A stretch of DNA of 64,000 nt from positions 2,108,001 to 2,172,000 of the forward strand of contig NC_008699.1 of the NCBI RefSeq assembly GCF_000015265.1, written 5' to 3'. A model generated the notes under the pieces. The model made no database searches. It was not told where the DNA came from and was given only the letters and a program-made list of their open reading frames with translations. Every line of letters begins with the position of its first letter. Within the stretch, counting starts at the first letter, position 1. The DNA comes from Nocardioides sp. JS614 (lineage in GTDB: Bacteria; Actinomycetota; Actinomycetes; Propionibacteriales; Nocardioidaceae). Made by a program: the position numbers and the translations under genes. Shown here piece after piece: positions 47,598 through 54,423 of this stretch.

Positions 47598-48731
47598 ATG
47601 CCCGCGCTCGAGGACGTCGTCGACCTGCTGCACGGGTGGTACCCACCCCACACCGCCGACTCGTGGGACGCCGTCGGGCTCGTGTACGGCGACCCCGCGG
47701 CGCCGGTGCGCAAGATCCTGTTCGCGGTCGACCCGGTGCTGCCGGTGGCCCAGGAGGCAGCCGAGTGGGGCGCCGACCTGCTGGTCACCCACCACCCGCT
47801 GTTCCTCAAGGCCGTGCACGGATTCCCCGCCACGACCCCCAAGGGCCGCACCCTGGCCGCCCTCGCCGGCGCCGGCTGCGCCCTGCTCGCGGCCCACACC
47901 AACGCCGACCAAGCCGTCGGCGGCGTCTCCGAGGCGCTGGCCAGGACCCTGGGCCTGAGCGACCCCGAGCCGATCGTGCCGGCGTCCGCCGGCCTGCTCG
48001 ACAAGCTCACCGTGTACGTGCCCGCGGCCGACGCCGACCGGCTCCGCGAGGTGCTGGCGCAGGCGGGAGCGGGGCGGATCGGCGACTACGACCACGCCTC
48101 GTTCTCGAGCCCGGGCGAGGGCCGGTTCCGACCGCTGGAGGGCGCCCACCCCGCGATCGGGTCGGTCGGCGAGGTCGAGGTGGTCGACGAGGTCCGCGTC
48201 GAGGTCGTCGTCCCGCGGGACCGCCGAGCCGCGGTGGTGCGCGCGCTGCTCACGGCCCACCCCTACGAGGAGCCGGCGTACGACGTCGTCGAGCTGGCCG
48301 ACCCCGGCCTCGCGACGACCGGCACCGGGCGGATCGGCACCGTGCCGGAGACGACCCTGGAGGGGTTCGCCGCCCACGTGGCCGGCGCGCTGCCGGCCAC
48401 CGCCCAGGGAGTACGCGTCGCCGGCGACCCGCAGCGGCCGGTGCGCCGGGTGGCGCTGTGCGGCGGCGCAGGGGACTTCCTGCTCGACGCGGTGGCGCGC
48501 ACCGACGCCGACGTGTACGTGACCAGCGACCTGCGGCACCACCCTGCCAGCGAGTTCGCCGAGCGCGGCGGGCCGGCGCTGGTCGACGTCGCCCACTGGG
48601 CGGCGGAGTGGACCTGGCTGCCGGTGGTGGCGGCGCGGGTGGCCGAGGCGCTGGTGGCCGAGGGGACGGGCGATACGGTGGAGACCCGCGTCAGCACCAT
48701 CCGGACCGACCCCTGGCGGTTCCGGGTCTGA
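47598..48731 (+). CDS. Nif3-like dinuclear metal protein (DUF34)
   Basis: A 377-residue Nif3/YbgI family protein with metal-binding motifs LLVTHHPLFLK, LLAAHTNAD and the C-terminal LVDVAHWAAEW. A PII/CutA-like insert (about 130-240) separates the two halves, as in longer Gram-positive members. The family is tied to GTP cyclohydrolase-type metal chemistry but its function remains unsettled. It is followed after 33 bp by the zinc-ribbon gene in a conserved actinobacterial order. Confidence 0.9.
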   Translation: MPALEDVVDLLHGWYPPHTADSWDAVGLVYGDPAAPVRKILFAVDPVLPVAQEAAEWGADLLVTHHPLFLKAVHGFPATTPKGRTLAALAGAGCALLAAHTNADQAVGGVSEALARTLGLSDPEPIVPASAGLLDKLTVYVPAADADRLREVLAQAGAGRIGDYDHASFSSPGEGRFRPLEGAHPAIGSVGEVEVVDEVRVEVVVPRDRRAAVVRALLTAHPYEEPAYDVVELADPGLATTGTGRIGTVPETTLEGFAAHVAGALPATAQGVRVAGDPQRPVRRVALCGGAGDFLLDAVARTDADVYVTSDLRHHPASEFAERGGPALVDVAHWAAEWTWLPVVAARVAEALVAEGTGDTVETRVSTIRTDPWRFRV

Positions 48732-48764
48732 CCTACCTGAACATCCGCATCCGAGGAGCCCACG

Positions 48765-49508
48765 CTGAAAGCCGACCCCTCCGCCCAACTGCAGCTGCTG
48801 GACGTGCAGGCGCTCGACGCCCGGGCCGACCTGCTGCGGCACCAGCGCACGAGCCTGCCGGAGCTGGCCGAGATCGCCACGCTGCGGACGAGCCGCACCG
48901 AGCTCGACAACCGGGCCCGCGACGCCCGGATCGCCGTCGACGACCTGACCGTCGAGCAGGAGAAGGTCGACGCGGACGCCGAGGCGGTCAAGGCCCGGCG
49001 CCGCCGCGACCGCGACCGGATGGACCAGGGCCTGGTCACCAACCCCAAGGACCTGGAGCGGATGCAGCACGAGCTGGAGTCCCTCGAGCGCCGGATCGCC
49101 TCCCTCGAGGACGAGGAGCTGGAGGTGATGGCCCGGCTCGAGGACGCCCAGCGCGACCTCGACGGGCTGACCGCCCAGGTCGCCGAGGCCGACCAGCGGC
49201 TGGCCGAGCTCGCCGCCGCCCGCGACGAGCGGTTGGCGGCGATCGACGCCGAGCTCGGCTCGGTGCTGGCCGAGCGCGCGCCGGCCGTCGAGGGCGTCCC
49301 CGCCGACCTGCTGGCCCTCTACGACCGGCTGCGCGAGCAGAAGGGCGGGGTCGGCGCCGCCGAGCTGCGCCAACGCCGCTGCACCGGGTGCCAGCTCGGC
49401 ATCGACAACGCCGAGCTCGCGGTGATCAAGGCGGCACCGGCCGACGAGGTGATCCGCTGCGAGGAGTGCCAGCGGATTCTGGTGCGGACGCCCGAGTCCG
49501 GCCTGTGA
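48765..49508 (+). CDS. Coiled-coil zinc-ribbon (C4-type, DUF164) protein, CTG start
   Basis: A 247-residue protein with long coiled-coil helices (about 30-170) and a C-terminal C4 zinc ribbon RRCTGCQLGIDNAEL ... IRCEECQRI. The reading frame opens after a TGA at 48738, and the first ATG/GTG/TTG is GTG at 48804. Yet GAGGAG at 48753-48758 sits six bases before CTG at 48765, and from that codon the peptide KADPSAQLQLLDVQALD matches the expected family N-terminus. I therefore call CTG as the start. Lies in a Nif3-ribbon-RNase H row; function unknown, perhaps nucleic-acid related. Confidence 0.85.
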   Translation: MKADPSAQLQLLDVQALDARADLLRHQRTSLPELAEIATLRTSRTELDNRARDARIAVDDLTVEQEKVDADAEAVKARRRRDRDRMDQGLVTNPKDLERMQHELESLERRIASLEDEELEVMARLEDAQRDLDGLTAQVAEADQRLAELAAARDERLAAIDAELGSVLAERAPAVEGVPADLLALYDRLREQKGGVGAAELRQRRCTGCQLGIDNAELAVIKAAPADEVIRCEECQRILVRTPESGL

Positions 49509-50710
49509 CCAGAAGCGTCGTCGTCGAGGCGGACGGCGGATCGCGCGGCAACCCCGGCCCGGCGGCGTACGGCGCCGTCCTCCGTGACGCCGAGACCGGC
49601 GCGGTGATCGCCGAGGACGCCACCGCGATCGGGATCGCCTCGAACAACGTCGCGGAGTACTCCGGGCTGATCGCCGGGCTGCGGCTCGCCGAGCGGTTCG
49701 CGCCGGACGCCGACATCGAGGTCCGGATGGACTCCAAGCTCGTGGTCGAGCAGATGTCCGGGCGCTGGAAGATCAAGCACCCCGACATGCGGCCGCTGGC
49801 GACCGAGGCGAGCCGGCTGGCCCCGTTCGGGACGACGTACACCTGGGTGCCGCGCGAGCAGAACAAGCACGCCGACCGGCTCGCCAACGAGGCGCTCGAC
49901 GGCTTGCGCAGCGGTGTCTCGGTGCCCGCCGAGGCGGCCGAACCCGACTCGCTGATCGAGGAGGTCGAGTCACCGGAGGAGCGGGCGGAGGCCGGTCAGG
50001 AGCAGCCCGCGTCGATCCAGAGCCAGGCCCGAGGGTGGGGCGGCGGGGGGACGCCGACGACGGTGGTGCTGGTCCGCCACGGGGTCACCCCGCACACGAC
50101 CGAGAAGCGCTTCTCGGGCGGCCTCGCCAGCGCCAACCCGGGCCTGAGCGAGGAAGGCCGGGCGCAGGTGCGCGCCGTCGCCGACTGGCTCGCCCCGCTC
50201 GCCGAGCGGGTGGACGTCGTGCTCTCCTCCCCGGTGCGGCGCACCCGGGAGTCCGCGGAGCTCGTCGCCGAGCGGCTCGGTCAGGAGGTCCGGGTCGAGC
50301 CCGGGTTCGCCGAGATGGAGTTCGGCGCCTGGGACGGGCTGACCTTCGCCGAGGTGGGGGAGCGGCACCCCGAGGATCTCACGGCGTGGCTGGGCTCCCT
50401 CGACGTCGCGCCCGGTGGCCCGCAGGGCGGTGGGGAGTCGTTCCGCGTGGTGCAGGAGCGGGTCCTCGCGGGTCTGAGCCGACTGCTCGACGAGCACGCC
50501 GGCCGCACCGTCGTGGTCGTCAGCCACGTCACGCCGATCAAGACCCTGGTCGCCCACGCCCTCGACGCCCCGCTGGAGGCGGTGTTCCGGATGGAGCTCA
50601 CCCCCGCGTCGGTGACCGTCGTGTCCTACTACGACGACCGCCCGTCGCTGCGGATGTACAACGCGCTGCCGCCCGGCAACGACGTCTTCGGCGCCGCCAG
50701 CACCTGGTAG
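49505..50710 (+). CDS. Bifunctional RNase H / acid phosphatase (Rv2228c-like)
   Basis: A 401-residue fusion. N-terminal RNase HI (about 1-135): EADGGSRGNPGPAAYG, NVAEYSGLIAGL, RMDSKLVVEQMSG and the final HADRLANEALD keep the acidic catalytic residues. The C-terminal histidine phosphatase (about 185-401) has VLVRHGVTPHT (RHG), SSPVRRTRESAE, EFGAWDGLTF and VVVSHVTPIKTL. It removes RNA from RNA:DNA hybrids; the phosphatase is CobC/PhoE-like. GTG overlaps the previous stop (GTGA). The same fusion is known in mycobacteria. Confidence 0.93.
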   Translation: MTRSVVVEADGGSRGNPGPAAYGAVLRDAETGAVIAEDATAIGIASNNVAEYSGLIAGLRLAERFAPDADIEVRMDSKLVVEQMSGRWKIKHPDMRPLATEASRLAPFGTTYTWVPREQNKHADRLANEALDGLRSGVSVPAEAAEPDSLIEEVESPEERAEAGQEQPASIQSQARGWGGGGTPTTVVLVRHGVTPHTTEKRFSGGLASANPGLSEEGRAQVRAVADWLAPLAERVDVVLSSPVRRTRESAELVAERLGQEVRVEPGFAEMEFGAWDGLTFAEVGERHPEDLTAWLGSLDVAPGGPQGGGESFRVVQERVLAGLSRLLDEHAGRTVVVVSHVTPIKTLVAHALDAPLEAVFRMELTPASVTVVSYYDDRPSLRMYNALPPGNDVFGAASTW

Positions 50711-50742
50711 CCGCCGACGCAGTCGCCCGGACTTCTCAGGCA

Positions 50743-50810
50743 GAACCGGAACTGTTGGGCCGAAGTTTCGGGCCAACAGTTCCGGTTTCCCCGGTGAACC
50801 GGGGAAACCG
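50743..50810. repeat. Dispersed palindromic element, copy C (5' truncated)
   Basis: Lacks the first hairpin of copies A and B but keeps the rest. Its central stem is longer: about 21 bp pair (AACCGGAACTGTTGG with CCAACAGTTCCGGTT) with one mismatch around GAAGTTTCGG. It lies between the convergent ends of the RNase H/phosphatase gene and yaaA. Confidence 0.85.
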
Positions 50811-50831
50811 ACCCCCCGGCCCGGCAACCCC

Positions 50832-51587
50832 TCAGAGCTCGCCGACGACCACGTCCAGGCGCGGGCCGTCCTCCTCGACGACCCAGCCCAGGTCACGCAG
50901 GGCCTCGGCCAGGCGGGCGGGGGTGCGCGGGTCCGCCCCCGCCTCCAGCAGGGCCCGCACGATCCGGCCCTTGGTGGCCTTGTTGAAGTGGCTGACGACC
51001 TTCCGGGTGCCACCGGACTCGTGCAGCACCCGCACGGTCGCGGTGCGCACCCCGGCCGGTCGCCAGAACGCGACGTACGTGCCGCTGCGCAGGTCGACCA
51101 GCAGGCCGTTGCCGACCGCCTCGGTGACGACCGGGCCGAGCTGCTCGCGCCACACGCCGGCGACCGCGCCGAGGCCGGGGAGGGTGGTGTCGCCAGAGAG
51201 GCGGTACGCCGGGATCCGGTCCGCGGTGCGCAGCAGCCCGAACAGGCTCGAGGTCACGGCGACCCGGCTCGCCGCGCGCCGCTTGGCCGCGGCGGAGAGG
51301 GTGTTGACGTCGAGGGCGTCGTACAGGACGCCGGTGTAGACCTGGTCGGCCCGCGCCGTCGGCGCGGTCCGGAGCCGGGCGTTGAGGTCGACCAGGTCGA
51401 GCTGGGTGCCGCCGAGCCCCAGGGTCTTCGCGGCGACCGCGGGGTCGCCGGCGCACAGCTCCTCGAGGGTGGCCAGCACCCGCTCGCGCGCCGGGTTCAG
51501 CGCGGGGAACGCGAGCGTCCCGAGGTCCAGGGGCTTGCCGCGGCGCGCGGCCGCCTTGCCCTCGCTGGGCGGCAGCAGGATCAGCAC
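50832..51587 (-). CDS. yaaA: YaaA-family peroxide stress protein
   Basis: A 251-residue DUF328/YaaA protein: it starts LILLPPSEGKAAARRGKP and has VYTGVLYDALD, SSLFGLLR, IPAYRLSG and SHFNKATKGRIVRALLE, all family hallmarks. YaaA lowers free iron and DNA damage under peroxide stress in E. coli. GTG at 51587, no Shine-Dalgarno. It is divergent from the RNB gene with only 18 bp between starts. Confidence 0.9.
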   Translation of the reverse strand: MLILLPPSEGKAAARRGKPLDLGTLAFPALNPARERVLATLEELCAGDPAVAAKTLGLGGTQLDLVDLNARLRTAPTARADQVYTGVLYDALDVNTLSAAAKRRAASRVAVTSSLFGLLRTADRIPAYRLSGDTTLPGLGAVAGVWREQLGPVVTEAVGNGLLVDLRSGTYVAFWRPAGVRTATVRVLHESGGTRKVVSHFNKATKGRIVRALLEAGADPRTPARLAEALRDLGWVVEEDGPRLDVVVGEL

Positions 51588-51593
51588 GGTGGT

Positions 51594-51599
51594 TATGGT
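51594..51599 (+). promoter_or_regulatory. Leaderless -10 box for the RNB gene
   Basis: TATGGT ends six bases before the ATG at 51606, and the gene has no Shine-Dalgarno. In an 18-bp intergenic gap this implies a leaderless mRNA and overlapping divergent promoters with yaaA. Confidence 0.55.
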
Positions 51600-51605
51600 G
51601 CCGGT

Positions 51606-53054
51606 ATGCCGTCCAGCCGCGTCGTCCGGGTCCGCTCCGTCCGCGACGAGGTGGCCGCGGCCGCGCTGCGCGACGGGATCGCCCGGATCCAGGCCGACCT
51701 CGAGGTCACGCCGGACTTCCCGGCGGAGGTCGAGCAGGCCGCGGCCGCGGCGGCCGGCGCGCCCCGGCTGCCGGACCTGGACCGCACCGACCTGCCGTTC
51801 GTCACCATCGACCCGCCGGGGTCCATGGACCTCGACCAGGCGCTGCACCTCGAGCGGGACGGCGAGGGGTACGTCGTCCACTACGCGATCGCCGACGTCG
51901 CCGCGTTCGTGGCGCCCGGCGACCCGATCGACGTCGAGGCGCACCGGCGCGGCGAGACGCTGTACGGCGCGGACTCGAAGATCCCCCTGCACCCGCCGGC
52001 GCTCAGCGAGGACGCCGCCTCGCTGCTGCCCGACCAGGTCCGTCCGGCGCTGCTGTGGACGATCCGGGTCGACGCCGACGGTGGTCGCACCGCCGTGCAC
52101 GTCGAGCGGGCGCGGGTACGCTCGACCGCCCGGTTGTCCTACGAGGAGGCGCAGCGGGCGATCGACGCCGGCACCGGCCCGGAGTCGCTCGCGCTGCTGC
52201 GCGAGGTCGGCGAGCTGCGGCTGGCCCGGGAGGCGGCGCGCGGCGGCGTCTCGCTGCCGCTGCCCGAGCAGGACGTCGACGTCGAGGGCGACCACTGGCG
52301 GCTGGAGTTCCGCGAGCAGCTGCCCGTGGAGCAGTGGAACGCCCAGATCTCCTTGCTCACCGGATTCGCGGCCGCCGCGCTGATGGTCTACGCCCGGGTC
52401 GGGCTCCTGCGCACCCTCCCGCCGCCGGATCCGCGCGACGTGCAGCGGCTGCACCGCACGGCCCGGGCGCTGGGCATCGAGTGGCCGGCCGAGCAGCTCT
52501 ACCCGGACTTCATCCGCTCCCTGGACCCCTCCCGCCCCAGCCACGCCGCGATGGTCAACGCCTCCGCCCGGCTGCTGCGGGGGAGCGGGTACGTCGCCTT
52601 CGACGGCGAGACGCCCGCCGACCCCCAGCATGCCGCGCTGGCCTCGGAGTACGCCCATGTCACCGCGCCGCTGCGGCGCCTCGGCGACCGGTACGCCGGG
52701 GAGGTCTGCCTCGCGCTGTGCGCCGGCACCGACGTCCCCGACTGGGTGCTGGCCGCGTTGCCCGGCCTGCCGAAGACCCTCCAGTCCTCGGGCGCCCGGG
52801 CCCGCTCGTACGAGCGGCAGATCGTCGACCTGGTGGAGGCCGGGGTGCTGCGCGACCGGGTCGGCGAGGTCTTCGACGGGGTGGTCGTCGACGTGGACGA
52901 GAAGGACCCGGGCCGTGGTGTCGTCGTGATCCAGGACCCCGCCGTCGAGTCCCGGCTGGTCGGCCCCGCGCCGCTGCCGCTCGGCACCGACGTCCGCGCC
53001 CGGCTGACCACCGCCGACCTCACGACCCGGACCGTCGAGCTCACCGTGGAGTGA
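51606..53054 (+). CDS. RNB-domain ribonuclease (RNase II/R family)
   Basis: A 482-residue 3'-5' exoribonuclease core. The RNB active site IDPPGSMDLDQALHLE supplies the catalytic aspartates, followed by YAIADVAAFV, SLLPDQVRPAL and HVTAPLRRLGDRY. The protein is shorter than RNase R (no N-terminal cold-shock domains; only a short beta-rich C-terminus), typical of the actinobacterial RNB proteins. ATG at 51606 is chosen by the leaderless promoter. Confidence 0.9.
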   Translation: MPSSRVVRVRSVRDEVAAAALRDGIARIQADLEVTPDFPAEVEQAAAAAAGAPRLPDLDRTDLPFVTIDPPGSMDLDQALHLERDGEGYVVHYAIADVAAFVAPGDPIDVEAHRRGETLYGADSKIPLHPPALSEDAASLLPDQVRPALLWTIRVDADGGRTAVHVERARVRSTARLSYEEAQRAIDAGTGPESLALLREVGELRLAREAARGGVSLPLPEQDVDVEGDHWRLEFREQLPVEQWNAQISLLTGFAAAALMVYARVGLLRTLPPPDPRDVQRLHRTARALGIEWPAEQLYPDFIRSLDPSRPSHAAMVNASARLLRGSGYVAFDGETPADPQHAALASEYAHVTAPLRRLGDRYAGEVCLALCAGTDVPDWVLAALPGLPKTLQSSGARARSYERQIVDLVEAGVLRDRVGEVFDGVVVDVDEKDPGRGVVVIQDPAVESRLVGPAPLPLGTDVRARLTTADLTTRTVELTVE

Positions 53055-53102
53055 GTCGCCCCGGATCGGTTGCTGGCACACCGCCGGCCGACCGACCCCA
53101 CG

Positions 53103-53122
53103 GATGGGGACATTAGGCCCCG
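53103..53122. promoter_or_regulatory. DosR-like box
   Basis: The core GGGACATTAGGCCC (53107-53120) matches 12 of 14 core positions of the DosR consensus GGGACTWWAGTCCC. It lies about 85 bp upstream of the phosphoribosyltransferase/hydrolase gene, whose mycobacterial counterpart (Rv0571c) is a DosR-regulon member. Confidence 0.5.
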
Positions 53123-53202
53123 GGCCGCCGGGCCATGGGGCTCTGTCTCGTACGTCACTCCCCGGGTGAACGTGGAGGGGACAGAACGGAGGTGTCCACG
53201 AG

Positions 53203-54423
53203 ATGTTCCTCGACCGGATCGACGGTGGCCGGCGGCTCGCTGCCCTGCTCTCGCACTTCACGGGCACCAACGTCGTGGTCGTCGGCCTGCCCCGCGGCGG
53301 GGTGCCGGTGGCCGCGGAGGTCGCCTACCAGCTGCGCGCGCCGCTGGACGTGATCGTGGTCCGCAAGCCCGGCCTGCCGGGGGAGCCGGAGCTCACCGAC
53401 CCCGAGCGCGCCGCCCTGCGCGAGCGCGCCACCCAGCTGCGCAGCGGCCGGTCCGGCCTGGATCTCTCCGGCCGGGTGGCGCTGATCGTCGACGACGGCA
53501 TCGCCACCGGTGCCACCGCCGCGGCCGCCTGCCGGGTGGCGCGCGAGGTGGGCGCGTCGTACGTCGTGGTCGCCGCGCCGGTCGTCGCGCCCGGCATCGA
53601 CGCCCGCGACCTGGACGCCGACGAGATCGTGTACGTCGAGATGCCCGCCCGGTTCACCAGCGTGGCGGCCCACTACCAGGACTTCCGGCCGACCACCGAC
53701 GAGCAGGTCGTCCGGCTCCTCGACGGCGGCCGCGGGGACGGCGTCGACCCGAGCGGCCAGACGGTGCGGATCCCCGCCGGCGGCGCGATCCTCGCGGGCA
53801 CCCTGCGGATCCCGGACCACCCGCGAGGGGTCGTGCTGTTCGCCCACGGCAGCGGCTCCAGCCGGCACAGCCTGCGCAACGTCAAGGTCGCGCGGCGGCT
53901 GACGAACGCCGGCTTCGCCACCCTGCTGCTGGACCTGCTGAGCCCGGCCGAGGAGTCGTCGTGCGACCGCGTCTTCGACGTGGACGGCCTGGCGCACCGG
54001 CTGATCACGGCCACCAACTGGCTGGCCGGCGTCCCGGCGCTCGAGGGCCTGCCGATCGGCTACTTCGGCGCGAGCACGGGCGCCGCGGCGGCGCTGCGCG
54101 CGGCCGCCGCCCTGGACGGCCGGATCACCGCCGTCGTCGCCCGCGGTGGCCGCCCCGACCTGGCCGGCGACGCGCTGGGCCGGGTCGCTGCACCGACCCT
54201 GCTGGTGGTCGGCGGCGCCGACCCCACGGTGCTCGAGCTCAACCGCTGGGCGGCGGCCCGGATGCACTGCCCGAGCCAGGTCACCATCGTCCCCGGCGCC
54301 ACCCACCTGTTCTCCGAGCCGCACTCGCTGGAGCGGGTGGCCGAGCTCGCGACCGAGTGGTTCAGCCGGCACCTCACCACCCAGGCGGCGGCCGGCACCG
54401 TCAGCCTCGGCGTCTCCTGCTGA
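53203..54423 (+). CDS. Phosphoribosyltransferase fused to dienelactone-type hydrolase (Rv0571c-like)
   Basis: A 406-residue fusion. N-terminal phosphoribosyltransferase (about 1-185): FLDRIDGGRRLAALL, VGLPRGGVPVAAEVA and the PRPP loop ALIVDDGIATGAT. The hood region between RKPGLPGEPEL and the PRPP loop looks about 30-40 residues shorter than in relatives. The C-terminal alpha/beta hydrolase (about 190-400) has FAHGSGSSRHSLRN, nucleophile GASTGAA, GGADPTV and GATHLF. The same fusion is Rv0571c in Mycobacterium tuberculosis. ATG at 53203 follows GGAGG. Its 3' end overlaps the convergent adenylation gene by 23 bp. Confidence 0.85.
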   Translation: MFLDRIDGGRRLAALLSHFTGTNVVVVGLPRGGVPVAAEVAYQLRAPLDVIVVRKPGLPGEPELTDPERAALRERATQLRSGRSGLDLSGRVALIVDDGIATGATAAAACRVAREVGASYVVVAAPVVAPGIDARDLDADEIVYVEMPARFTSVAAHYQDFRPTTDEQVVRLLDGGRGDGVDPSGQTVRIPAGGAILAGTLRIPDHPRGVVLFAHGSGSSRHSLRNVKVARRLTNAGFATLLLDLLSPAEESSCDRVFDVDGLAHRLITATNWLAGVPALEGLPIGYFGASTGAAAALRAAAALDGRITAVVARGGRPDLAGDALGRVAAPTLLVVGGADPTVLELNRWAAARMHCPSQVTIVPGATHLFSEPHSLERVAELATEWFSRHLTTQAAAGTVSLGVSC

